A program made the position numbers and the translations under genes. Under the pieces are notes generated by a model. It saw only the letters and a program-made list of their open reading frames with translations, searched no databases and was not told the DNA's origin. From Pyrobaculum oguniense TE7 (lineage in GTDB: Archaea; Thermoproteota; Thermoprotei; Thermoproteales; Thermoproteaceae): a DNA stretch of 64,000 bases. Shown one piece after another: positions 55,132 to 63,979 of this stretch (the stretch's first letter is position 1; each line of letters starts with the position of its first letter). The stretch spans positions 2,372,034 through 2,436,033 of the forward strand of contig CP003316.1 in NCBI GenBank assembly GCA_000247545.1, read 5' to 3'.

Positions 55132-55149
55132 ATTTTGAATTTTTAAGCT

Positions 55150-55400
55150 TCTTAGGTCTCACCCAGAGCTAGCCGCTATTCCTCCTTGGGCCCCTCGGCG
55201 TAGTTGGGGAGGAAGTGGGCAATGAGCCTGAGGGCGTGCTGGGCATCCGCGGTGAACCTCCCAGGGCCCTCCCCGGACACGGCGTCCAGAGGCCCAGGTC
55301 GTAGCACAGCCCCCTGGCCTCCCCGGCGTTGCCCCACATATAAATCAAAGCTGGCGAGATACCTCTACCCACCGCACCCCTCTTTTAAGTTAGTTAGCCA
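55150..55400 (-). other. decayed coding fragment
   Basis: On the minus strand a protein-like sequence runs in broken frames (DAVSGEGPGRFTADAQHALRL, then IAHFLPNYAEGPKEE and a stop near 55177). It is probably the end of a lost gene, perhaps a HEPN/PaREP-like helical protein; not identified. Confidence 0.35.
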
Positions 55401-55460
55401 ATTGTACAAAAATATTACGTTAAAAAGCTAACACAAAAAAAGAGGTGATATGCGTGTGCC

Positions 55461-55853
55461 ATGCCAAGAAAGTATATTTGGGTGTTGGTAGTGCTACTTG
55501 TGGCTACTACACTAGCGGCTGTGTACGAGTATTACAATGAGCAGTATAGATCAGAGTGCAGCCCATTACAGAGTTGCCGGGAGCAAAAGACATACACTAA
55601 AGTGTGGTACGATGCTGATAATGGCAAAGTCGTCGGCGATGCCGGAAATCTTTGGTATAGATCAAGTGGTTATTGGGGTGCGCAAATAAAGATGTACGCC
55701 CACCCCTACGCCCGCAATTGTCTATACGACAGTGTGTTAAAGAAATACACCTTCTACCGGATAGATTATGACAGAATTGACTGGGTGTTTTACACCCTTG
55801 TCAGCACATGGGAGACGATGAGTGGAGTAACAGTATATCCAAAAGTATGTTGA
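55461..55853 (+). CDS. small secreted or membrane-anchored protein
   Basis: A 130-residue protein with an N-terminal signal or anchor helix (residues 5-21) and an aromatic-rich extracellular part (Tyr and Trp abundant; WYDADNGKVVGDAGNLWY near 49-66). Five cysteines could form disulfides. A Shine-Dalgarno-like AGAGGTGA (55440-55447) lies 13 bases before ATG 55461. It overlaps the next gene by 7 bases. No family recognised. Confidence 0.6.
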   Translation: MPRKYIWVLVVLLVATTLAAVYEYYNEQYRSECSPLQSCREQKTYTKVWYDADNGKVVGDAGNLWYRSSGYWGAQIKMYAHPYARNCLYDSVLKKYTFYRIDYDRIDWVFYTLVSTWETMSGVTVYPKVC

Positions 55854-56488
55854 GGACTAGGTCAGTAGTAATAGCAACAGTTCTAGTAGCAGTTGTGGCG
55901 TTAGCGATTTTCGCAATGGCTGGAATGGGAACCGGGGCTGGCAATAAGAAAGAAATACCTAAGACCAACGGGACGTTTACGGCTGTTTATTACGCCAAGG
56001 TTCTCTGCGCATCCGAGACAGCGGGACCTCAAAGCAAAATAACGGGGCGGCTAACTTTAGTATATCGTAATAACAAGCTCGTGCACATCGAATTCAACAA
56101 TAAAACTTTGCCGTTAGGGATACTTAAGTATCCGCATAACGTGGCTAGAGGCGGCGAGCTCCTACTAGATCTTGGAGCCATCACTAACCTAAGGAATGAC
56201 ACCAACAGTGGCGTTTCGGTGCGGAGGGCTAACCCCTCATCACACGAGGAAAGCCCCTACAAGGCCAAGTCGTCGCTGATAATAACGAGAAGAGCCGTTG
56301 TAAGTAACCTAACCGTGCCAGGCGCCGGAGTTATATACTTCGGCGAATTCAACGACATTATAGACTACGACGACGTAGCTAATGTGCCTTACCACTTCGC
56401 CATCTCAATAATGCACCCCGCCGCAACGGCGATGGGCTGCGCAGGTTCCTACGCCGCAATATTCGCCACGTTACAAGACATCAAATAA
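55847..56488 (+). CDS. membrane-anchored secreted protein
   Basis: A 213-residue protein starting at ATG 55847 (MLRTRSVV), which overlaps the stop of the preceding gene; the open frame begins earlier at 55808. One anchor helix (residues 7-27) is followed by a Gly- and Lys-rich linker and a beta-rich extracellular domain with N-x-S/T sequons. Two cysteines (near residues 63 and 203) may pair. No family recognised; probably works with its partner. Confidence 0.6.
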   Translation: MLRTRSVVIATVLVAVVALAIFAMAGMGTGAGNKKEIPKTNGTFTAVYYAKVLCASETAGPQSKITGRLTLVYRNNKLVHIEFNNKTLPLGILKYPHNVARGGELLLDLGAITNLRNDTNSGVSVRRANPSSHEESPYKAKSSLIITRRAVVSNLTVPGAGVIYFGEFNDIIDYDDVANVPYHFAISIMHPAATAMGCAGSYAAIFATLQDIK

Positions 56489-56714
56489 CCCTTTTTTCTA
56501 CCCTCATCCCCCCTCCTCTGCGACAACCCGGAATTTGGCCGGGAGCCGCCAAGTTGGCACGTATAGGCGGGCAGTCGGCATCCTGGCAGATAAAGACACT
56601 ACAATGATATACCAGCGCAAGAGCTCTTTAGACAGATGGAGCTGATCTGTCCCAGCGGGGGAGAGATAGGCCCGGGAGGCGGTAGGCCAAGGCGATAGGA
56701 TGTGACTATAAAGG
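56489..56714. other. degenerate copy of the small ORF locus
   Basis: The stretch at 56558-56650 is similar to the small ORF at 51.7 kb (GCAGTCGGCATCCTGGCAG and following) but broken. It shows that this junction copies the 51.7 kb one. Confidence 0.5.
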
Positions 56715-56802
56715 TGGTGCGGGGGGTGGGATTTGAACCCACGCAGGCCTACGCCACAGGGACCTGAACCCTGCCCCTTTGACCTGGCTCGGGCACCCCC
56801 GC
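56715..56802 (-). tRNA. tRNA-Leu (CAG anticodon), intact, CCA possibly encoded
   Basis: On the minus strand: acceptor GCGGGGG with CCCCCGC, anticodon stem CAGGG/CCCTG with loop TTCAGGT and anticodon CAG (56766-56764), long class II variable arm and T-arm GTGGG-TTCAAAT-CCCAC. Discriminator A then CCA at 56717-56715 follow directly. No intron. Its 5' flank (56803-56832) is shared, inverted, with the degenerate copy at 51.87 kb. It lies directly downstream of the PaREP2b gene on the same strand. Confidence 0.95.
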
Positions 56803-56832
56803 CTGTTTCGTATAATCTGGAAGGAATTTAAG
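56769..56832 (-). repeat. arm of the tRNA-Leu inverted repeat (copy 2)
   Basis: Inverse of 51841-51903, covering the 5' half of tRNA-Leu and its 30-base leader. It ends 14 bases before the PaREP2b stop. Confidence 0.7.
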
Positions 56833-56846
56833 TTTTTCACCGCCGC

Positions 56847-59800
56847 TTACTCGCCCCTCACCTCTGCGTACCACCTCAGCAACGCCCAGCCGACTCCCTT
56901 AATCCTCACCATGGCAAATAGGTCCTTGGCGGTGAGCGTCACCACGCCCTTTCTGCCCTTTAGCGTCTCGTCTCCCGTGACGGCTGCCAGCACGGCGGCT
57001 CTCTCGTAGTTTAGCCTCACGCTGGCCATGACGCTTCCGTCCTTCTCCACTCTCCAGGCAAAGGAGAAGGACTTCACGCCGCCGCCCGCCTCGTACTCCA
57101 CCTCTATCCTCGGCCGTCCTTCTTCCCACATCACTTTTACGTTCCTTATCACTGCTTTGACGCCCCCCTCCTTGTCCTCCGCAATCATCCCCCTTGGGTC
57201 TATTGTCTCGGCCTCCTTCGCCGGCCTTAGGTGCTCCTCCAGCAAGTCGTAGAAGCCCCTTGCCTTTGCTATTTCTTCTAGGCGGCTGACGGCCTTGACG
57301 GCCCACTTCACGCCTCGCCTCGCCAGCTCTTCAAGCTTCCAGAGCCCGGCCGGAATTTTTAGGTAGATGTAGCCCTTCTTGCCTTCCTCTGGCCTCTTGG
57401 CGGTGAAGTGCACCCCCTCCACAAATCCCGCCCCCCTCAGCGCATTCACCGCGACTTCGAAGGCCTCGGCCGAGGTCGGCCAGTAGGTGATTTCCAGCCA
57501 TTTTGAGCCGCTGGCTTTCTTCTCCACCACGCTCATCTCCACTCCGGCAACCTCCACGACGTTGGGGCCGGCCTTTATCTCCTTAATCAGCTCGTCCCTT
57601 TTCGCGCTACTTATCACGCCGTTTTTGTACAGCGCCTCGACGAGGGCCTTAACCGCCTCTAACCACTCGGCGCGGCGTATTGCGGCTATGGAGTCGGTGG
57701 TCAGCTCCACACGCCATTTGTTGCCGTACTGCCTTGCCTCCACCACGCCGCCTAAGGCGCTTAGAATTGATGCCAACCTCTCCGCCTTCTCCTTGGCGCC
57801 GTTGAAAACTGCGCGTAGGCTTTCGCCGTCCCACCCCACGTTTATGTGCGTTAATTCGTTACCCTTCCCGTCCTTGAACCTAACCACTAGCTTCGGCTTC
57901 CCTTTCTCTTCCCTCAGCTCGTGTTCAATCCTAATCCGCTCCGCGAGCTCCTCCACGTATTTCCTAATTTTTTCATGTTTTTTATTGATGTGATCGGCGC
58001 CGATGCCCAGCGCTTTGCCCTCTCTGAGCATTTGCGTGAAGAAAGGCCACTCCGCCGCGAATATCCGCGCGGCGTATCCACGGTCGAGGCGTATCTTCGC
58101 CTCGCCCTCCCTGACGTATATCCCTTTGACCCCTACGCCGTATTTAGCGGCGAGGATTAGGTACAGAGCGATTTTGTCGTATATGTCAAGGGGGAGCTGT
58201 TTCTCCTCGCTTTTCGCGCCGAAGCCGCCCACGGTGAGGTGCACATCATATGGCTCCACAGTCCCGTCGAATAGTATCACGTTGGCGAAAAAGCGCAACA
58301 CGTCGTGTTCAGATACATTAGGAGACGCGATAAAGTGTAGCAGAGACGCCACCACTCTGGCGTAAGGCTCGTCCTCTACAGTAAGCAACCGGCACCCCAC
58401 GCCGCCTCTCAGACACACGGCGCCGTCCTCGCCAAGCCGGAGATCCTTCAAAAAGTTCTCAATCCTCCTCTCGATTATCGCCCTCACCTCCTCCGCCCCT
58501 CTCCTCGCCTCCTTCGGGCTCTTCCTCACGCCGTGGACGGTGATACTGATCCGGCTCAGGAGATCCAGCGCCTTCCCCCTCAGCTCCTCCCTCAACTGCT
58601 GGTTGTTGTACAAAGCCGCGGAGTCCTCCTCCAGATACCTCCTAATCTTCTCAACAACTTTTTTACCGCCCTCTTCTGGTAGTAACCACCCTTTCATAGC
58701 CGGCTTCAGCCCCTCCTTGGTCAAGTCGCCGTATCCGGCGTATTTCACGTTAAGCCCCCAGCGCCGGTAAACAGCGGCTTGGAGGATAGAGGTCGTCTTA
58801 GCGTAGAGCACGCCATTTGCCGTGTAGCCCCCGTCTGTGGCCAACAGCGCGAGCAGGCGGGGGTCGTCCTCCACAAACCGCCCAGGGTCGCCCCTCTCCA
58901 CCCTCTCTACACGCGACTGGGCTTGCTGGCCCACCTCGTCCACCAGCCTCCCCCAAGCTCTGTAGGTGTCCTTCTCCTCTGCGATCCTATCCGCCGCCAC
59001 CGCGGCCACCTCCTCGCCGTCGGCGAATATCTTTATCACCTCCACCGTCTGGTTCCCCTTCTGTACGCCCGCCGCCTCCGGCATCCACTTCGTTAGGTCC
59101 ACGGCCTCCTCCCCACGCCTCAGAACTATATTGCCCACCTCACTCTTGGATAGCTCGTAGGCGATGCGGGCGATGAGGTCTTCCAGCCTTTCAACGCCGC
59201 CTTCAGCCGCCTCTCCCGCCCTCCGGCCAGCGCCGTATCTGACAGCCGCTGTTGCCGGCGCCAAAATGAGGGCCTCGTACATCTTCTCCTTCTCCATGGC
59301 GTTCAGCACGACGCGGCTCCACGAAGTGCCCCGGGCCAAGCTCTCGAAGAAGGCCACAGCCTTGTCCGCCAGCGTCGCCCCGCTGAGCTTCTTGAACTCA
59401 TCATACGTCGCCTCGGCCAGACCCTCGGCCGCCTCTGTTATGGTAAACGCTTTTCTAATGGCCTTGGCCTCTTCTGGACTCTCCGCGTACCTCTCGGCGT
59501 TCTCCGCTATGTGCTTAAACAAGAGCCTCAGCTGATGTGCCGCGTCGCGGGTCCTCCTTATGTACTCCACGACCTCGTTAATGGGCGCCTCCTCGCCTCT
59601 AGCCAGCCTTTCAGCCGCCTCCGCGAGAGACGGCGGCTTTCCCAGCCTCTTCAAGCCAGCCTCCACCAAGGCCAAAACATCGACGGCGTGCTCCGGCATA
59701 ACCACCTCCCCAGCGGCGCGGTGCTTGTTCACGCCCTCCACCACCTTTTTCAAGCCTTGCATCTTTGAGGTCGCCTTCTTGCCCTCGTCCAAGAAGGCCT

Positions 59801-60887
59801 TTATAGATTTGTAGTCCCTCCACGCCGATGCCCTCTCAGCCGCCTCAAGCAACGCCTCCCCCTCCAGCGCCAGCTTAAACTCCTTGAACTTCGGCGCCCC
59901 GACTATGACGGGGGCGAGCTTGGCTACGTGCTCCATCCACAGCTGGAAGTCCAGCTGTTGTGCCAGCGAGTAGGCGATTAGCCCAGCCGCCGCGGCCGCG
60001 AATATGAACCAATGCGCCTTTACGTAGTCAAGGGCCCTTGCGATTGCCTCTACTACAATCTCGATGATTCTCTCCAGCGTTACCTTGGCCGCCTCCCACA
60101 GCTCTCTCGCCGCTTCGTATATCTTCTCGGCGGCTTTTCTCGCGGCCTCGGCGGCTTCTCTGTACTTCCCGGCCTTAGCCAGCGCGATGGCGGCGGCTAC
60201 TGCGGGCAGCGAGGAGAAGACCGCGTCGTGTGTTGCTATTAGGCCGGCCGTCCCGGCGGCTGACGCCGCGGCTGCCTTAAGCGCCTGCTCTATCGTCGCG
60301 GCCGCCTTGTACGCCCTTTCCCAAGCCCTCTCGGCCTCCTTGAGGAACTTCGCGATGAATAAGTCGGCGAAGCGTATCACCACGTCGCCGGCCCCCAGCT
60401 CCTCCTCGGCCCTCCTCGCCGCGTCTATCACGGGCTTAAAGAGGCGGTAGGCGTCTTGGGCAAAGCCCGCCTCCAACACGCCGCGGTAGGCGTCTTCCAG
60501 ATGGCCGGCTAGGAGCGAGGCGTACCGCACCGCCTCTGGAGACGCCGCCAGCTCAGACAGCACGGCCCAAGCCCCCGCCCCAGCCTCCTCTAAGTACTCC
60601 CGTAGGGCCTCCGGGGCCTCGCCCCTCAGCGCCCTCGCCAAGGCGTAGTCCCTGGCCCTTCTGGCGGCCTCCCCCAGCCACCTCGCCTCCTCGTGCCCCA
60701 CCTCCCTTGCGCCGAGCCTCCGCCTAAGCCACAAAGCCGCCTGCACCCCGAAAACCCCATCGGGGATGAGGCCGGCGGCCCGCCTCGCAACCCCCTCGGC
60801 GGCAGACGGCTTCTCGATAGCCTTAGCCGGCTTCTCAAACGCCTCTGTAGGCGGCCTCAGCCAGCCTCTCAGCCGGCTGGGCAACAC
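56847..60887 (-). CDS. PaREP2b
   Basis: A 1346-residue member of the PaREP2b family, known as a repeat family of Pyrobaculum genomes with unknown function. The first 450 residues are alanine-rich helical sequence with one membrane-like segment near residue 290-310 (FIFAAAAAGLIAYSLAQQ). The middle (residues about 680-1000) includes DDPRLLALLATDGGYTANG and VILFDGTVEPYDVHLTVGGF, recalling DG-containing repeats of the LAGLIDADG type; this is inference. The C-terminal 350 residues carry the HINVGWDGESLRAVF module and the conserved tail VGWALLRWYAEV. Start GTG 60887 gives 53 bases of overlap with PaREP2a. Confidence 0.9.
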   Translation of the reverse strand: MLPSRLRGWLRPPTEAFEKPAKAIEKPSAAEGVARRAAGLIPDGVFGVQAALWLRRRLGAREVGHEEARWLGEAARRARDYALARALRGEAPEALREYLEEAGAGAWAVLSELAASPEAVRYASLLAGHLEDAYRGVLEAGFAQDAYRLFKPVIDAARRAEEELGAGDVVIRFADLFIAKFLKEAERAWERAYKAAATIEQALKAAAASAAGTAGLIATHDAVFSSLPAVAAAIALAKAGKYREAAEAARKAAEKIYEAARELWEAAKVTLERIIEIVVEAIARALDYVKAHWFIFAAAAAGLIAYSLAQQLDFQLWMEHVAKLAPVIVGAPKFKEFKLALEGEALLEAAERASAWRDYKSIKAFLDEGKKATSKMQGLKKVVEGVNKHRAAGEVVMPEHAVDVLALVEAGLKRLGKPPSLAEAAERLARGEEAPINEVVEYIRRTRDAAHQLRLLFKHIAENAERYAESPEEAKAIRKAFTITEAAEGLAEATYDEFKKLSGATLADKAVAFFESLARGTSWSRVVLNAMEKEKMYEALILAPATAAVRYGAGRRAGEAAEGGVERLEDLIARIAYELSKSEVGNIVLRRGEEAVDLTKWMPEAAGVQKGNQTVEVIKIFADGEEVAAVAADRIAEEKDTYRAWGRLVDEVGQQAQSRVERVERGDPGRFVEDDPRLLALLATDGGYTANGVLYAKTTSILQAAVYRRWGLNVKYAGYGDLTKEGLKPAMKGWLLPEEGGKKVVEKIRRYLEEDSAALYNNQQLREELRGKALDLLSRISITVHGVRKSPKEARRGAEEVRAIIERRIENFLKDLRLGEDGAVCLRGGVGCRLLTVEDEPYARVVASLLHFIASPNVSEHDVLRFFANVILFDGTVEPYDVHLTVGGFGAKSEEKQLPLDIYDKIALYLILAAKYGVGVKGIYVREGEAKIRLDRGYAARIFAAEWPFFTQMLREGKALGIGADHINKKHEKIRKYVEELAERIRIEHELREEKGKPKLVVRFKDGKGNELTHINVGWDGESLRAVFNGAKEKAERLASILSALGGVVEARQYGNKWRVELTTDSIAAIRRAEWLEAVKALVEALYKNGVISSAKRDELIKEIKAGPNVVEVAGVEMSVVEKKASGSKWLEITYWPTSAEAFEVAVNALRGAGFVEGVHFTAKRPEEGKKGYIYLKIPAGLWKLEELARRGVKWAVKAVSRLEEIAKARGFYDLLEEHLRPAKEAETIDPRGMIAEDKEGGVKAVIRNVKVMWEEGRPRIEVEYEAGGGVKSFSFAWRVEKDGSVMASVRLNYERAAVLAAVTGDETLKGRKGVVTLTAKDLFAMVRIKGVGWALLRWYAEVRGE

Positions 60888-61932
60888 TCACAGCCGGCCT
60901 CTCCAGCGCCTCCGGCGGCTTAACAGCGGCGGCTTCAGCTGTCCCACCCGCCGGCTCTGCGGCTTCAGCCGGCTTCTCCAGCGGCTCAGCCCCTCTCCCC
61001 CCAGCCTCCTCGGGACTCTCAGGAAGCCTCTCGGCTTCAGCCGGCTTCTCTAAGGGCTTCTTGGCCTCTGCCGGCTTTTCGGCTTCAGCCGGCTTCTCCT
61101 CTCCGCGTCCCGCCACGGGCCTCGCCTCCTCCGGCCTCCTTTCCGGCGGCCTGGCCTCTTCTGGCAAAGCCCCTATCCTCTTAAGCTCTGCCTCGACTAC
61201 CTCTCTGAGGCGCTGGGCGTAGTGCGCGCGGATTTCGCCTAGGCGTCTGTATATGCGCATGAGGACGTCTCTGTACGGCTCCAGCGTTATTTCGGCGTAC
61301 AGCCTAGCCGCCGGTATAAGCGCCTCGGGGAAGTCGGGGGGTGCCGGGGAGCCCCTCACCAGCCACTCCAGCCAGTACTTAACGCCGAATATCAGAAGGT
61401 CTGGGTCTCCCTCCCCGCCCAGAGCCCTCGCCATGCCGCCGGCGAGCTCGGGGTCGTGTGCCCACTTGAAAAGCGCCTCCCTATCGCCGGAAAGCCACTT
61501 GGCCCTAAGCGCCTCTATCAGCTCCTTCATCACCGCGTAGCCCACCGCCTCGTCGCCTCTGAGGCCTACGCCGTATTTCTTAGCCACCAAGAGCCAGGCC
61601 AGCCTCAGCCTCTTCAGCAGGCGGCTTGCCGCCTCCCTATCGCCCTCCGCAAGGGCCTTAGCCGCCGCCTCCGCCAGCTTGTCCGCCTCGTCCTTTACGT
61701 ATAGGTGGAGGGCGCCCCCCTCCCTCACGCCGACTACGCCCGGGATCTTCAGCGCAGCCTCGGGCGGCGCCGCGCCCAAGTGCCTCAGCTCTAGGTAGTG
61801 CCGCTTGGCCAGCTCCTCGGCCACAGCCTCCCTCAGCCTCTCCAAGGCCTCCTCCAGCGCGGGGTGCACGACAAGGTACAGCCTCTCCACCCTGGACCTT
61901 TCCCCCTCTAAAAATTCGGCGTCTACCGGCAC
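60835..61932 (-). CDS. PaREP2a
   Basis: A member of the PaREP2a family. The open frame extends to 62097, but GTG 61932 overlaps the upstream stop as TAGTG and gives 366 residues (MPVDAEFLEGER...). The first 260 residues are helical, with several charged and aromatic blocks. The last 110 are repetitive Pro, Glu, Ala and Lys (KPAEAEKPAEAKKP and similar), a low-complexity linker. Function unknown. It is always next to PaREP2b in what I know of the family. Confidence 0.88.
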   Translation of the reverse strand: MPVDAEFLEGERSRVERLYLVVHPALEEALERLREAVAEELAKRHYLELRHLGAAPPEAALKIPGVVGVREGGALHLYVKDEADKLAEAAAKALAEGDREAASRLLKRLRLAWLLVAKKYGVGLRGDEAVGYAVMKELIEALRAKWLSGDREALFKWAHDPELAGGMARALGGEGDPDLLIFGVKYWLEWLVRGSPAPPDFPEALIPAARLYAEITLEPYRDVLMRIYRRLGEIRAHYAQRLREVVEAELKRIGALPEEARPPERRPEEARPVAGRGEEKPAEAEKPAEAKKPLEKPAEAERLPESPEEAGGRGAEPLEKPAEAAEPAGGTAEAAAVKPPEALERPAVSVAQPAERLAEAAYRGV

Positions 61933-62432
61933 TATCTTGAAGAGATGGGGCGTCCCGTTCCGACCCAGGCCTTCATCCTCGTGAGGACGTAGTACTCGGA
62001 GAGCGCCCGCTCCACCTCCCTCACCCTCGCCAAGTCGTAAGCCGTAGAGGTGAAGCGTATGTACTTGTCTGGGCCGAAGACGATAAACGTCAGCCACTCG
62101 CCGCGGCGCAACGCGAGCTTGTGGTACATCTCGTGCTCCACCACCTCGGACTCCATGCCCAGCACAGACCGCGTCGGCTCAGCAAGCCAGAGCCAGTGGT
62201 AGAGCTTGTTTCTGGGATCAAAAGCGGCGGGGAAGCCGCTCTCCTCCCCCACGGCGACTCTCCTCGGCTCAGCCGGCCTCAGCCGGGTGTACATCCAGAG
62301 GAGGAGGTCCTCGCCCCACGCAACGACGGCTAAGGCGGCTAGGAGGGCGGCCGGGGGCCAGGCCCTGGCGATCAGCGCCGCTACCAAGAGGAGGGCCCCG
62401 GCCATTAACAGAGTCTTTACGTACCGCCTCAT
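61932..62432 (-). CDS. two-helix membrane protein of the PaREP2 operon
   Basis: A 166-residue protein with two hydrophobic segments (about residues 7-25 and 27-49) then a soluble domain (about residues 55-166) containing YHWLWLAEP, HEMYHKLALRRGEW and a beta-rich end. HEMYH near residue 98-102 looks like a zinc-protease HExxH, but only by pattern. Its ATG (62432) overlaps the upstream stop as ATGA; its stop overlaps PaREP2a as TAGTG. Confidence 0.65.
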   Translation of the reverse strand: MRRYVKTLLMAGALLLVAALIARAWPPAALLAALAVVAWGEDLLLWMYTRLRPAEPRRVAVGEESGFPAAFDPRNKLYHWLWLAEPTRSVLGMESEVVEHEMYHKLALRRGEWLTFIVFGPDKYIRFTSTAYDLARVREVERALSEYYVLTRMKAWVGTGRPISSR

Positions 62433-62794
62433 AGCACCAACGTGCTGGGGCTACGCCTCCTCTCAATCACCTCAGCCGCCCTGCGGTAGTCGCCCTCTGC
62501 CAAGTAGTCCGCCACGGCCTCCACCGGCACGCCGTACATGACGGCGTGGCGCAAGAGCTTCACCCCCTCGCCTCCCCTCTCCGCGACAATTACCAGCTTG
62601 CCGTAGCAGTCCACGGGGTCCTCGGCGCCGCGGCACAGGTCCCACAGCTCCGGCCTACTGTGCCTAACCCCAAGCGCCTCCGCCAGCAAGGCAGGAGGCA
62701 AAACGGCCGGCCTCCACCTGGCGGGAGGAGGCCTGGGCTGCCTGGACTCCTCCGCGCCTTTTATGCCGCCGAGGTACGCCCTCAGCTCGCTCAT
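62429..62794 (-). CDS. uncharacterised 121-residue protein of the PaREP2 operon
   Basis: The frame opens at 62839, but ATG 62794 (MSELRAYLGG) overlaps the P-loop gene's stop as ATGA. A Pro/Arg-rich first part (about residues 15-35) is followed by a helical domain with two cysteines (LCRGAEDPVDCYGKL). No family recognised. Position inside a tightly packed operon supports it. Confidence 0.65.
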   Translation of the reverse strand: MSELRAYLGGIKGAEESRQPRPPPARWRPAVLPPALLAEALGVRHSRPELWDLCRGAEDPVDCYGKLVIVAERGGEGVKLLRHAVMYGVPVEAVADYLAEGDYRRAAEVIERRRSPSTLVL

Positions 62795-63267
62795 AGCGAC
62801 TCCGCCACCCACTTCACCACGTCCCTCAGCCTCTTCCACGACTTCACGTTCCTAACCGCGATGGGAGGGTGCCCCGTGGACATGGCCCAGTGCACCGAGT
62901 CGTCGAAGGGAATGGCGTTTTTGGCAAAGGGTTGGGCCAAGACGCGGCCCGCCTTGTTCACCACCACGAAAATGTTCTTTAGCTGGGGCGGCTTGTGCCT
63001 TGGCTCAATTACGAGGACGTATCTGTCGGCGCCTGGCACCTCGTAGGGGAGGGCGTCGATTACCGCGTACTCGGCCCCCATGGCCTTGGCCTCCTCTGGG
63101 CTCTGCGCCGCCTTTGCGTAGCCCCTCACGAGCCACGCGCCTTTTCTGTCCGGGGAGCGGTCCACCAGAACTGCCCTAGCCGTCTTCAAGTGGAGGTATA
63201 TGGCCAGAGACGTGGCCATTAGGGTCTTCCCCGCGCCCCTGGGCCCCACCACGGCGACTGTCTTCAT
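62791..63267 (-). CDS. ParA/MinD-like P-loop protein
   Basis: A 158-residue ATPase. Walker A variant GPRGAGKTL is at residues 8-16, then strand 2 (AVLVDRSPDRKG), a Walker B-like AEYAVIDALP near residue 65-74 and IFVVVNKAGR near residue 99-108. It is shorter than typical ParA (about 250), so helices are missing at the C-terminus. Overlaps the 121-residue gene as ATGA and the upstream gene by about 90 bases. Such proteins partition plasmids or position complexes; here the role is inference. Confidence 0.72.
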   Translation of the reverse strand: MKTVAVVGPRGAGKTLMATSLAIYLHLKTARAVLVDRSPDRKGAWLVRGYAKAAQSPEEAKAMGAEYAVIDALPYEVPGADRYVLVIEPRHKPPQLKNIFVVVNKAGRVLAQPFAKNAIPFDDSVHWAMSTGHPPIAVRNVKSWKRLRDVVKWVAESL

Positions 63268-63979
63268 GGCCGCGCTTGCGGAGGGCCGGATAAACCTTCC
63301 AGCTGAAGGGTACGGGCGCCGCCGCGGCTAGAAAATAGGCGGCTGTGAAGAAGGGGAAGCCGAGGGGGAGCAGGGCCGGGCCGTCTCTCAGCACCACCGC
63401 GGCTATGGGCTCCAGGGGGCCTTTCAGCAAAAGCTCATAACTGCCCGGCCCCACGTCCCTCGCCTTGACCCCTGCCTCGAAGAGGTAGTAGTTGCGGAGG
63501 CGTGGGGGGAAGTCGGGCTCGTCGAATACTAAATACGGCGGCCCACCCGGCCTGGGCACCACCACGTCCCTCCTCTTCTCCGGGTCGTAGACGTATACAT
63601 ACAAGTGGTAGTGGTCGTAGGGGGAGCACAGCCACTTGGAGAGCCGGTCCCACCTGGGGACTAGGTAGTACGCCCTCAGCCTGGGCTCCTCCGGGTAGAC
63701 GTAGAGGAGGCGGATTCTGCAGTACACGGCCCTCGGCTCAGCCCAGCACTTCTCCACCTCCGCCTCTACGCCGTAGTAGAGGTCGCCGACGAGGGCGTGG
63801 GCGAAGACCCGCCTGGGGAGCCTCACCTTTAGGCAGCCGCACGGGGCCCAGACGGCGGCCTCCCAGTAGTCCACCTCCCCCGACGGCCTCGCGCTGGGGG
63901 AGAGCTCCTCAAGGCCAGCCCTGTACCACACAGCTCTGTACAGCTCAAAGGCGGCCGCCCCCTTGACGACTACAGACAC
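63176..63979 (-). CDS. membrane-anchored protein at the head of the PaREP2 operon
   Basis: A 267-residue protein starting at GTG 63979, near the right edge, so upstream signals are only partly visible. The first 200 residues are a soluble beta-rich domain with many Tyr, Trp and Arg. A hydrophobic helix is near residue 210-230, and the basic C-terminal tail runs into the P-loop gene (92-base overlap). A frameshift near 63265 would give a natural end just at the next ATG, so the last 30 residues may be an artefact. No family recognised. Confidence 0.6.
   Translation of the reverse strand: MSVVVKGAAAFELYRAVWYRAGLEELSPSARPSGEVDYWEAAVWAPCGCLKVRLPRRVFAHALVGDLYYGVEAEVEKCWAEPRAVYCRIRLLYVYPEEPRLRAYYLVPRWDRLSKWLCSPYDHYHLYVYVYDPEKRRDVVVPRPGGPPYLVFDEPDFPPRLRNYYLFEAGVKARDVGPGSYELLLKGPLEPIAAVVLRDGPALLPLGFPFFTAAYFLAAAAPVPFSWKVYPALRKRGHEDSRRGGAQGRGEDPNGHVSGHIPPLEDG

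Noticed and set aside
61933..62097. Longer PaREP2a reading frame
   Set aside because: It would overlap the membrane-protein gene by 166 bases, whereas GTG 61932 gives a TAGTG junction.
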